Below are positions 1-12,000 of a stretch of 64,000 bases of DNA, in pieces. The stretch is from Phoebastria nigripes. Taxonomy: Eukaryota; Chordata; Aves; Procellariiformes; Diomedeidae. The notes beneath the pieces are model-generated. The model had not been told where the DNA came from. It did not search any database and worked only from the letters and a program-made list of their open reading frames with translations. Location: the NCBI GenBank assembly GCA_035582835.1, contig JAYKAV010003152.1:79350-143349 (forward strand), given 5' to 3'. A program made the position numbers and the translations under genes. Position 1 is the stretch's first letter; each line of letters starts with the position of its first letter.

Positions 1-2772
1 CATCACCCACCACAGGCTCTGTACCAATTTGTTTTAAAATTAAGAAAAATTAAACAGGGTAATGTAAACATACAGGGCTAAATGGAACGCGGTATTAAAA
101 GCGTGAACTCATCCACCTGGCACCTAAGTCCAAGTATCTGGCAAGGTAAGAGTTCAGCAGATAGCCTCATCACCATGAAAAATTAAATTCTGCATGGAGG
201 TGATAGCCTTCAGGACTGATGCACATTGGTAGATATTTAGACAAAACTACATACAATAAATCAGTACGTCCTATTAAACTGGTTTGTTTTTAAAGAGTAG
301 CTAACAGAATAAGCCTTCCTTGTAGCAATTCTCACTAGATTTACATATACTTAATAGTGATACGCTTTCTCTTCCGGGAATGCTTTCCATTCAAAAATTT
401 GCTGACAATTAACAATTTTTAGATTATATTTCTGGACTAATAATGTCCAACTAATTTTAAACAGGATATTTGACACTTATAAAGACAGAAATTTAAACTA
501 AAAACACTAAAGATCAGTACAGATTCCAGAGTATAAAACTCTAAAAATCCCTTTCTCTGTGACCTATAGAAAAAGAATTATTTTTATGACTTGAAGTATA
601 CTGTGGATCATTTCTAGCGTGGTGTGATTTGTTGATTATCCCTACTTACAGAGTAGTAGAAAAGCATTAAAAAAAAAAAAAAAAAAAATCAAACTACATG
701 TTCTCACAAATGACAACTTGGGTGGCATGTGTTTTAATCATTACAAATCAGAGAAATTCAGCCAATTGAATAGAATTTTACTCCTGTGTATTTGCAAGAG
801 AAACTAACAGGGTTTCCTCATTCTCATAATTTCATACAATGCAGACGTGGCGTGGGACAAACAGGTGAAAGTTGCTTCAAAATACAGAGTCTGAAAGTGC
901 CAATACACAAACAGCATTGCTTTCAACATACCTTTGTTTAAAAACATCCCCATATTTTTCCCAAGAATGGCTAAGCTAGTAGGCACCACACTGTACACCA
1001 ACAGGAACCCCAAAACAGCCCAAAAGCAAGGAAGCACTATTCTTACATGCTCCCCAGACATATTCTTCCTCAACTTAATTCACAAATGATAAAAATGTTC
1101 CAACATCAACTTAAAAAATAAAAATAAAATATTAAAAAAGACGCCCCTAAAACAACTTTACCTTTACCTAATTAATTTGGCTTCTAAATATCTCTATCAC
1201 TGACAAAGGCCTAAATCAACTTTTGAATTTCTGGAGCAAGAACCCCATAGGTACACCTACTGCCCACCACTGAAATGAAACATCAAGTCAAAAATATCCA
1301 ATATGCTAGACCACTAAACTTGCAAGTAAACTGTATTCTATTCAACAGAAACGAATTTCACTTTAAGACATTTGCAGGGCTAATGTGCCATAATAAATTC
1401 TACTATTAATCAACAGTAAAGTGCTGAATTATATTAATTACCTGAATCGCACTCACATTTATGATCTTCATTTATAGATTTCTTATCAAGTCAAAAGAGC
1501 CCTTTCTGTTGTAAAAGCTAAGCTGTTGTGCAAATATTATAAAAATAGGTACTTTAATTAGGAGCTATATACACAACAGCACGCTTTTTGTTAAGTACAG
1601 CTGACATAGTAGAGATGAAAAATCCATGCAAGTACTTATAAAGATACTTAAAATGAAGAAAAAAGGACACTGCTATAGAACTTCCAATACCCTGGCATAC
1701 AGCCATTTACTGTATTAAATGATGTCTAGATCTGGACTGATAAGCATCATGCCACCAACATGCTTTAGTTTCTTTTGTAGCTAAAGTTGATTTGTAAATT
1801 TTAAACTACAGCATACATTTGATTTATTTCTCATTAAAGTGTATCATTAAGTTTGAGGTTAAACTTTGAGCAAACTTCACATCTAGTCACATACCCAGCA
1901 CAAGCAAGACATTAGTGCAAAGGGGAAGGTGTCAGTTGTACATCATGAGGCCTCTTCCCCTAATTGCACGATGCAATAAAACGATTTTCAGATTTAAAGT
2001 TCAAGTGGACTATGATGAGAAAAAGCGAGATTTTCTTCTCCCATATTTAGGACAAATTTCCAGAGGATCAAAAGGAAAGCAACCTCAGTTACAGCAGTCA
2101 AAAAAGTCAAACCCAAGTTTGGAGAGCTGATAAGTAACTCCAAAATTCACCATGCTATGAAGACAGCATTCTCAAAAGAGCTCCAAACAAACTGCAAAAC
2201 AAAATTGGCATTTAAGTTGAAATTGGCCAAGTGCTGCATAGAAATATGCTCACACACAACAGTCATGTTTAAGCCAGTGCATAGAGAAGATAAAAGCACT
2301 TATGGTAGTTGCAAATGTTAACAAGTCCATACAACTTGTACAGTTTAGCAATGAGTCCATAGAAAAAGAATAGAGTAAGAGTAGAAATGCTCAAGCAAAA
2401 CCAAAAAAAGATGACCTTCCAACTGTATAAAATCCACATAACAGTTATAGTAAAAAGACATCAGTGGAAAATACTCAACTCAGTCCCGAACACCCAACAG
2501 GCAAATAAGACCAGAATAGACAAGCCTTTGGCAGACAATTTTAAGAGTCTAAATATGGCATTACATTTCTAAATAATCCACAAAATATATTATATGGCAT
2601 ATTCATATTAAATACTGGGTAACCAACTCTGCAGATCTGATGCTAACAACGCTTTAGCCAATGAGAGCAAGATGGAGCAAGCTAAGGGAACGCTGGTGTA
2701 TCACAACAGTGCTCAAGGAAAACATCGTCACCAAGTCGTGCTTCAAAAACAGTACTCTGGGACTCCACACTA
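1..2772 (-). other. Probable FEM1C 3' UTR and downstream flank
   Basis: The AT-rich sequence immediately downstream of the FEM1C stop holds no credible gene. The UTR end cannot be fixed from sequence alone. A 19-A run lies at 670-688. A minus-strand open frame of 89 codons at 804-1073 has no known family and sits in this probable UTR. Confidence 0.55.
1825..1830 (-). promoter_or_regulatory. Candidate poly(A) signal of FEM1C
   Basis: The minus strand reads AATAAA here, about 0.94 kb beyond the FEM1C stop codon, within AT-rich sequence. Cleavage would fall near 1800-1815. Human FEM1C has a long 3' UTR, so this may be an internal site or unused. Confidence 0.3.
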
Positions 2773-4082
2773 TCATCTATGGAGCAAAACAAAGTTCTCT
2801 AGTTTTTCAGGGATGTGCCCTGCATAGTATATGTTATGATTCACTATTACACGAGCAGCAAGACACTGCAACGTAGTATGATTTATGGGCTGGATTAAAT
2901 TTTTTGCTATTTCCTTCTCATCCAGCAAATCACTAGCAGTTTGTTTATGCGAGTTTGTGGCATCAAAGTGTGAACCTGACTTGATAAGAAGATTCATGAT
3001 GTCTGGATGGTTGTTCAGTGCAGCAATGTGTAATGGACTGTTGTTATCAGAGTCTCTGACATTTACATCAGCACCACATTCCACCAGGATAGCAGTAACT
3101 TGTAGAGAGGGGAATTTACAAACTGGGTAGCGACCCACACATGTAGTATTATTGTCAACAGCAAGGTGAAGTGGACTGAAGTTATTCTTTCCTCTAGGCT
3201 GAAGCTTAAGAAACTTGTAAATAGTCTGTTTCTTAAAATGCTCCTGTTCTGAGCTGCAAGGTACTTTCTCCAACAAGCAAATTAAATGCAAAATGATGGA
3301 AAGGGCTTTGTTCAGCTGTATTGGATCAGGAGGACACTGGGTTTGTTTCATGGCCCGTTCTATTTCAAGAACGCTTTTGCACAGTATGCCCATGAGATCA
3401 TCAAATGTGACAGTAGTGCCTAGCAGGCCTTTTGCCCTATCCTGCAGCATGAAGGAGAACAGTTCAGCAAATGATAGTAAACTGCTGGCTGTCATAGGGC
3501 TCAGCGGATCAAGATTGCTCTGCTGCATGTCCAAAGCATATTTCCATAAGTTGATGCAACGCTTGAAGTTTCCAGAGTCTGCATAGACAGCACCTCTGTA
3601 TCTAATATAATAGGATGTATCTGGGTGAGAAGGGCCAAGAATACGTTCTCTAATTAATAGTGCTTGCATTCTCATTTCATCAGGGTCTGCAATAAGATTT
3701 TCTAGCTCTTCTGAGCTGTTTACCTCTTTAGCATAATCATACGCCATAATTAGGGTTTGTGGTACAGGTTTGCTCAGGATATTAGTCCTATCACTGTATC
3801 TCATTTCCATAGCTCGCTTCCAGTATTTCAAAGCACCAAGCAGATCTCTCTTTTTGTCCACAAATGTTGCTCCTAGAAGTTCCAGAGCATTTATGCGCTC
3901 AGCCTTACTAGTCTGTACGTGCTGGGTCAGGAAGTCCACGATATTTGTGTGGCCTGTCACACTAGCTGACAGAAGGGGAGTCATTCCATAACCGTCCTTT
4001 TCCATTTTAGCACAATACTTGAGAAGCATCTTCATGATCTCCAAACTTCCAGATTCCGCACAGTCATGTAACGCTGTGTTTC
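2773..4082 (-). CDS. FEM1C: FEM1C terminal coding exon (residues 182-617)
   Basis: This exon encodes the C-terminal 435 residues of FEM1C, the substrate receptor of a CUL2-RING ubiquitin ligase that recognises proteins ending in arginine (C-degrons). On the minus strand the acceptor is a pyrimidine-rich tract ending in CAG, with the exon starting at 4082. Its first two bases complete the glycine codon split with the upstream exon. The exon carries the end of the N-terminal ankyrin block (GNTALHDCAESGS), the central helical TPR-like region, and two further ankyrin repeats (NNFSPLHLAVDNN and DNNSPLHIAALNNHPDI). At the C terminus is a VHL-box: an elongin-C-binding BC-box TLQCLAARVI at about residues 585-594 and a CUL2-box IPEKLENFV at 605-613, fitting the consensus hydrophobic-P-x-x-L-x-x-x-hydrophobic. 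The frame is open to the stop, and the end matches the vertebrate family. No damage was seen. The FEM1A and FEM1B paralogues differ more in the ankyrin and C-terminal sequence. Confidence 0.97.
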
Positions 4083-4429
4083 CTGCAAAAGAAGAAACAC
4101 AATTACACAAATCGTAATCAAATTATAGTCCAAACCCCACCATGCTAATAGTTAAAAAATAGTTAAAAACCCCCAAACATTAATAATTAAAAAAACAGCT
4201 GTTTTGACATCTATGGACTATGAAAGGCTTAGATGACAAGTCAAAATGTTCAAGATCTGGTTAAGTATCAAGGCTGCCAGGCAGTTATACAAATCAAAAT
4301 GCTTGCTATTATTGGCTGAAAAAATTAAACAGGTTTTTGTCTCATTATTCAAAAAAACAGAATTAAAACAGAATTCTCTGCTACATAAAAGCACAGGAGC
4401 AGGCAATTCCACTGTGTCATAAGTCAAGC

Positions 4430-6447
4430 AAGCAGGGCAGAAGACCAGTTTGGCTGAACAGAGAACTTCTCATGGAGCTCAAAGGAAAAAGAAATTGTAT
4501 GATCTCTGGAAGGAAGGTCAGGCTTCACAGGAAGATTACAGAGTTGTGGTTCGTATATGCAGGGAGAACGAACATGGTTTGTATATGCAGAGAGACACGA
4601 AAGGCCAAAGCTCAATTAGAGTTGAAACTGGCCAGTGTTGTATCAGACAAGAAGAAGGGCTTTTTTAAGTACATTAATAGCAAGAGGACGTCTAAAGAAA
4701 ACATCAGACCGATACTTGTTGAAGATGGTCACCTGACTAATAGGGATGAAGAAAAAGAGGAGGCATTCAATGTTTTTTTTGTCCCAGTCTTTAATAATAC
4801 TGATAGACCTTGGGCTGCCCGGTCCCCTGAGTCGGAGGACCACGGGAACAGTGCCTTTCCATTTGTGGACACTGAAATTGTAAGGAACCAGTTGTATCAG
4901 CTGAATGTTCACAAGTCCATGGGGCCCGATGGGATTCATCCCAGAGTACTGAAGGAGCTAGGGGATGCTATGGCAGGACCCCTCTTGATCATCTACCAAA
5001 GTCTTGGGAGTCTGGGGAGGTCCCTGCTGACTGGAAGCTAGCCAATGTTATTCCAGTTTATAAGAGGCGCCAGAGGGATGACCCAAGAAACTACAGACCT
5101 GTTAGTCTAACCTCAGTCCCTAGAAAAATTACGGAGAAGATCATACTGGACACTATTGAGAGGCATTTAAAGAACAATGCAATCATCAGGCACAGTCAAC
5201 ATGGGTTCACAAAGGGGAAGTCCTGTTTAACTAATTTGATATCCTTCTACCATAAGGTCACCCACCTAGCAGTTGAAGGGAAGGCGGTGGATGTAGTTTT
5301 TCTGGATTTTAGTAAGGCTTTTGATACTGTCCCTCACAGCATCCTTCTGGACAAGTTGTCCGACTGTGGGATGAGCAGGTTCACGGTGGGCTGGGTGAAG
5401 AACTGGCTGAAGGGCAGAGCTCAAAGGGCTGTAGTGAATGGGCCTATATCTGGCTGCGCAACTGGTCACCATCGGTGTTCCTCAGGGTTCAATTCTAGGG
5501 CCAGTTCTGTTCATTTATTTGTCAACGATCTGGATGCAGGAGTTGAATGCACAATTAGCAAGTTTGCTGATGACACCAAACTGGGAGGTGCTGTTGACTC
5601 TCTTGAGGGACAGGAGGCCTTGCAGAGGGATCTAGATAGATTGGAGCCTTGGGCAATCATTAATAGGATGAAATTTAACAAGTCAAAATGCCAGATTCTG
5701 CACCTAGGACAGAGTAGCACCGGGCACAAGTATGAATTGGGAGAGGAGTGGCTGGAGAGCAGCCCTGCAGAAAGGGATCTGGGGGTGCTGGTCAACAGCA
5801 GGCTCAGCAGGAGTCAGCAGTGTGCCCTGGCAGCCAAGAGGGCAAACCACATCCTGGGGTGCATCAAACACAGCATAGCCGGNCGGTCAAAAGAGGNNGT
5901 TATCCTGCTGTATTCAGCNTTGGTGCGGCCTCANNTNNAGTGCNNTGTGCAGTTCTGGGCCCCACAATTTAAGAAGGATGTGAAGGTCCTTGAATGCCTC
6001 CAGAGGAGGGCAACAAAGCTGGTGGAAGGGCTGGAAGGCACGTCCTGTGAGGAGCGGCTGAGGACTTTGGGTTTGTCTAGTTTGGAGAAAAGGAGGCTGA
6101 GGGGCAACCTCATTGCTCTCTACAGCTTCCTGAGGAGGGTAAGTGGAAAGGGAGATGCTGAGCTCTTCTCCCTGGTATCCAGTGACAGAACACATGGGAA
6201 TGGTTCAAAGCTGTGGGGGAGGTTCAGACTGGACATTAGGAAGCATTTCTTTACAGAGAGGGTGGTCAAACACTGGAACACGCTTCCTAGAGAGGTGGTC
6301 AATGCCCCAAGCCTGTCAGTGTTTAAAAGGCATTTGGATAATGCCCTTCATAATTAAACTTTTTGGCAGCCCTGAAGTGGTCAGGCAGTTGGACTAGGTG
6401 ATCGCTGTAGGTCCCTTTCAACTGAAATAATCTATTCTATTGTATAA
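4430..6447 (+). mobile_element. CR1 LINE, 5'-truncated, decayed reverse transcriptase, with 3' end
   Basis: This is a copy of the chicken-repeat-1 non-LTR retrotransposon inserted antisense to FEM1C. It begins inside ORF2 and carries reverse transcriptase motifs in the usual order: HKSMGPDGIHPRVLKEL near 4.91 kb, NYRPVSLTS near 5.09 kb, FLDFSKAFDTVPHS near 5.30 kb, GVPQGSILGPVLF near 5.48 kb, and the catalytic-site variant FADDTKLGG at 5563-5589. The motifs fall in different frames, with shifts before about 5030 and near 5455 and 5518, so no intact enzyme is encoded. The tail ends with CR1-like sequence (GTAGGTCCCTTTCAACTG, then ATCTATTCTATTG). Several N bases at 5883-5945 mark low-quality positions. 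The 5' boundary is approximate. Confidence 0.95.
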
Positions 6448-8987
6448 GGGATTTTGTATCTGCTTTCAAGTATGAAACAGAAACTTAAGCTTGCTCTCTC
6501 CATGTTGTTACATTTTTCCCTTCTTCCCTTGTCAAATTTCTCTTCCCCTCTATCTCCAGCAATGATTAAAAAATAATCAGATACATATGAAAATTAAAGC
6601 TGGGCTAACTCAACATTGGCTTTGTTTGCCTCTACACTATACCTCTTCCTCTCTCCGTCTGCCAACCCTTTTGATTTACATGTTTTGAGGCAATAATTGC
6701 ACACAACGGAAAATACAATCCATCGCAACAGGCCCTTCATCTCAGCTGGGGCCTCTGAGACTGCCATTATATTCTGAGGGAGTTGGATATTTTGTCGAGC
6801 ACATGTACATACCCAGACAAACTATTCTTAATGCTTTCTTAGGTCTTTATCCTGAAGTCCCATATTAATCCCTCTGCTCCTCTGGTTAGGATTTCCAAAG
6901 CCAAGAAGAAAAAAATGCCACACAACACACAGCCATCTATCTTATAAGTGTCTTATCATTTACACGTAGATTATTTCTCATCAGCATGACATTGCACAGT
7001 CTTTTATTTAAAGGCACTCCGGTTCTAACACCATGTGGGGAAATTTCTAGTAAGCATTAGTGCCACCTGTATGAAAACCCTATTCACAGAAAATTAGAAA
7101 GCAAGCATTGGACACCACATCTATTAGGCTGCAACTAGATGAAAATCTTGCTTAACTTTAAATATGAGCACTTCACTGGAGGAGAAGGAAAAAGATGGAG
7201 ACAAACTCTCCCAACATAACAAAGTCTCTTATGTGGTTGACTGCTTTTAAAATTACACAATTTAAATCTACCTTGTTCTTTTTAATATATTACACATACT
7301 ACAGATTCAGGCATAGTAACTTTTTAGCCTCCCACTAAATTAATATGTAAATTATTAACAGAAAGCTCATGTAAACATCCCCCCCCCCAAACTAAGATTT
7401 CTTACATCACTAGCCCTGCAAATTCCAGTTAACTGCCCATCAGATCATCAGTTTCTGTTACACGGTCGGCAAGTTTCCACATTCACAAATGAGACCTTTT
7501 TTTCTAAGGGTTCTTTGCCCATTCATAGTCATCAGATTTGGTTTTTAAAAGTTAAGAGAGAGAAGTTTCCTGATACTTCCTTATTTGCATTTTTGGTAGG
7601 CTATTTTTTAGTGCCAACAAGACAGCAATTTACAGTGCGCTTTGCTGTTGTATTTCTAGTTTCCAACAGAACTATGGTGGGTTAGGAAACAAAGCAGTAA
7701 TCTTGAAATCTTCAGCTCATGATTGGGATAAGTATGGATTTGTAGATATATAGTCTACTGATCTAAACAGCTTCTATTTATCTTTATACATGTTAATATT
7801 TTTTTTCAGGCTCTGATCTCTAGAATGTGCAGTTCACTCTTTATTCTTGAGTATTTAGCTGATGTAACTCAAATCAAAAGTGTGCCTGAGATCAGTCTTA
7901 AAAGCTGAACTGTGTATAGAAATAAATTAGAACTAAAATGGAGGTAAAGTCTTTCTGCTAATACATTCTTTCTGCCAAAAATGTATTGTTTACACTGTCT
8001 TAAATACAATAAATTCAAAAGCAAAATATCTGAAGTTAATACAGTATATGTATATAAGGAAAACAGATTCATACTTATTAAATACACTTCAGAAATAGAA
8101 AGTTTGTTCCATTTTCATTTCAATTATAAGAACCTGATGTAGGTCTACATAAATAATTTTGACATCTTCTAGCTTTTACGTATGTGACTTCATAGCACAG
8201 CACGCTTACCTTCGTTGTAACAAGACACACTAAAAGGATACAAAGTTGAAGAAAAAACACAAAAGCAAAATCCAGCAATATCTGGTCAAACCATAATGAC
8301 TGTCCTCTAAATCCAATACCCACTTGTCGCCAGCAGAACCAGATACCTTAGATCCAGAATGTAGGCCTCTATGCTGCATTTTGAATTAGCAGATTATCAT
8401 GTAGTAGCTTGCTTTTATCTTCTGTTGACAAGCCACTGAGGCAAGAAAATGGTCATCGAATGCTTTTACAAGTTTTGGTATGCAGAAAAAGAAGTATGTA
8501 GAGACTCAAGGTCTGTTTAGATGAAAATTTTCTAATGGGCACTGGGCATTTTGCCTTGGTTTCCCCACTATTATCCCCTCCTCACTCTCTCTCTTCTAAT
8601 CTTTCACGTCTCTAAACTTTACATGTAAATTGGTCTGCTGCTTCTTCCTCAAACTTGTTTGTGGACCATCTGAAGAACTGGCAACATGTTTCAAGGCCTC
8701 TTTGTTGCTCTCAATTCTAGCAACCAGAAGAACAGTGGTAAGAAGGAACGGCAGTTATTCAGGACAAACTGAGTCTCAACCCAGGCTCACCAGATAGCTA
8801 AATTTAGCTGACACACTAATCAAATTCATACAAAAGGTGTGTAAAAAGTTATTTTCAAAAGCTTATGACTCAAGTTTAACAGGTTTTTGCAATTATAGCA
8901 GAGCTATGAACATATTTTGTTTCCCCAACCAGTATTTTAAGTGCAAGTTTAAAAAAAAAAAAAAAAAAAAAACACCACAGAAAATAT

Positions 8988-9006
8988 NNNNNNNNNNNNN
9001 NNNNNN
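8988..9006. other. Assembly gap (19 N) after a poly-A run
   Basis: Nineteen consecutive N bases follow an A20 run at about 8951-8971 inside the FEM1C intron. The missing length is unknown. Homopolymer collapse is the likely cause. Confidence 0.99.
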
Positions 9007-12000
9007 TGAATACTGGCCAGTGATTTTACTATCATTTACTAACAAGTAAGCTGAGGAAGACACCCTGACACAAAGTGGCACCTGAAATTATCTGTTAGAT
9101 CAAGATTCACAACACTAAATCAGTTCATCCAATGGCAAGTAATTTTCAATCTTTAATACCTTAGGCAATTTTTATCACTAATAGAGAGCACTGTCAGTTA
9201 CACGTCTGGCCACACTACAGCCTCTACCAAGACCAACAAAATCTCCAGTCATAGGAACAGAGATTTAACCAAATATAGGTGAAGTTTGGCAAATTTGGCA
9301 TGCATAGTTTCCCAGCTATAATTCCATCTCTCCTTATCACACATCACAGACCAGAAAACTGTTGATACCTCAATATTGAGGAGCATGAGACCTTTAAATC
9401 CTAAGATTGAAAGGTGTCAAAAGGAGACAAATACACAAACTTGCCAATGCAAATATAAGTCTTCCTGCTATGCTGGAGAAAGTCTAGTTAAAATGCAACT
9501 ACAGCAGTCAATCCAGAACTAAAGACTGGCTGGTTCCTCAAACCATCTGCACTTCTGCACTCAGTGATGAAGGCAAAACCAGATGCATCTGGGTGTTGGC
9601 TGAGCCACCAGTTAATACAGCCATTTCAGGGTGTATTCAAGTCTATATATTGTCCCTCACAGCAGAGCTCTAGAACACTGGAATTGGCAACTATTTCCTA
9701 CCTTCAAGTCAATATTTTTAAGACATTTAAAAAGTCGTACCATAAAAGCATATTAAAGACAAATAAACCAAAAGGTATTAGTAACACCAAAGTTCTTACT
9801 ATTGCTTCACAACTATTAATATACATTTTGCTAGCTTTGACAATGGGATCAACGGCAGCTATTCATATTACACGTTGTAGATCCATCGCCGTATAATGCT
9901 GCTCTTGATACTCTTTTATCAATTGCCAGGCATATATGCTATGACACATTAATACAAAAAATCCACACAAATTAAGCTTGGCCATTGTCTGGGTAAATTC
10001 AGGTCCAATCCAACAGTCTGTATGTCATTAATTTACAATGCAGCTATGCAGAACATGTGGGAATATGCTTAAGACTCCAAGGAATTTCACTACTCTGTCC
10101 AACTGGATGTCCTTCATTTAAAAAATACTGGGTTTTTTATTTGTATTACAATTACTGACTTAAGCTTAAACAGCTGTTACCGACAGCGTATCAGAAGCAG
10201 TGTAATTTTTTAGCTACTTATATTGTAGTAGCCCTTAGAGTTAAAATAACCACAGTTATTTTAAGCCATGTACAAACTAATAAAGGAAGGCTATCATCAC
10301 TAATTTTTAGTGGCTGCACCTCACTTAAGTTTGACTGGATGGTACAGGTACAGCAGTGGGAAGGATACATTGTAAAAACCCAAGTTTCCATAAACTAGAA
10401 GTGGGCATGGCGGGGGTAGACAGATAGTTGAGAGCTGCCAACTTAAAAAACCATAAACCCCAACCTTAAGTAGTAACAAGATGACCAGCCATCTACACCT
10501 AGCAAATATCAAGTGTTAAATTTGAGGAAGAACTTGAAAGAAAACATGGCAGTAGCCTTAACATCTAATTCAAAGTCTATGTTCCACATATTGGCCAGGA
10601 ATTGAATAGTTCAATAAGTATGGCAAATCAACCATTATTCTGTGAACTAACTCATCCGTTTCAAAAACACTGGTTGCCTATAGTGACAGGAATAAACAGT
10701 GGCTGAACACAGTTCAGCAGTTAATTCAATTTTTGTAACATTATTTATTCAGTAACAAACTAAAAGTCAGCATTATATCTACTGCTGTATTAAAAAGGAA
10801 AAAGGCTGAAAATAAGTAAAAGTAATTTGAAAGTCATTCTCTTTGATAAGCAGTTTTCCAAGGGACACATGTGAAGATGTTGGTCAAATCAAAGTATTTT
10901 TTTAAAGGTGTGAATGATTATTTCAAAATAGGTTTCATTAAATTTTCTTAATCCATTTTTAATTCCAAAATGATCTGCCGGAATCTAATCACATGTAGAA
11001 GATAGCTAATATTACAACAACATGAAAGGCTCATCGTTCTTGCACAGAAACAAAATTGGACTGGAAATCTTTTGGTAGGCACGGTACTTCTCTGCTAGAA
11101 AGTGAGTGCCACTGTACTGTATTGCTAATACTGCCTACAAACCATTTCTATCTGTATAAAACTCTACTATTCACATTACCTAATAACTTCCTCTAATTAA
11201 AAACAGCAACAAAGAAATGGAATAACCCCACCTCCAGTCCTTCCAAATCTTGCAAAAACAAATTAAGGAAAAAGGTATGGTCAGTTGGCACCATAGCCTC
11301 ATGTTTTATTCTTTTGTTACAGTCCTCCGTTAAAAGTGTTATGAACATTACACAAACACTTCATGTATCAGAGAACTAATTCTCTAACTATCCAGTGTTA
11401 CCAAAAGCTTACCAGAGCAGGGGGTGGGCATTCGAATTCATAATGAGGCCAAGTCTTTCTATGTCAGAAGCAAATCATTCCCAAAATAGACTGGTAGCTT
11501 GTGACATGGAAGAAAGAAAATGAAGCAATGACACAGAAAGTGATTTGGCTTGATTTGCAACCAATTTAGAATATCCACTTCCTAATACTTACAAAATGCT
11601 TGATCAAATTTCTGGGTAGTAAAACTTACATTAAAATTTAGTATCAATCTGATTTCATATCCAAGATCTTTAAACGTAAGAGAAAAAAGATTTAATTTAA
11701 ATGACCGACCAGCATGTAAAATTAACCACATGTATTTATTTTTGCAGCCTTACAGATGAAATCGATCACTTTTATAAAGTGAAGTTGTTCATGTAACATT
11801 GATTTTTTTCTAACAGTGCACTTGAAGTAATTAAGTCTTCCATGAGTTCTACTGATTTTAAAAAAAAGTTTTGCTACATACGTACAAACATGGACAGTGC
11901 ACAAGAAAACTGCAGAAAAATACATCCCGATGCTTAGTATGCATGACAAAAAAAACCTAAAGGTATGTCTTCCCTTTATGAAGAAATTAAGTAAAACTTG

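Noticed and set aside
804..1073. 89-codon minus-strand frame with hydrophobic, membrane-like stretches
   Set aside because: It lies in the probable FEM1C 3' UTR region, matches no family, and AT-rich DNA readily yields Phe/Leu-rich frames.
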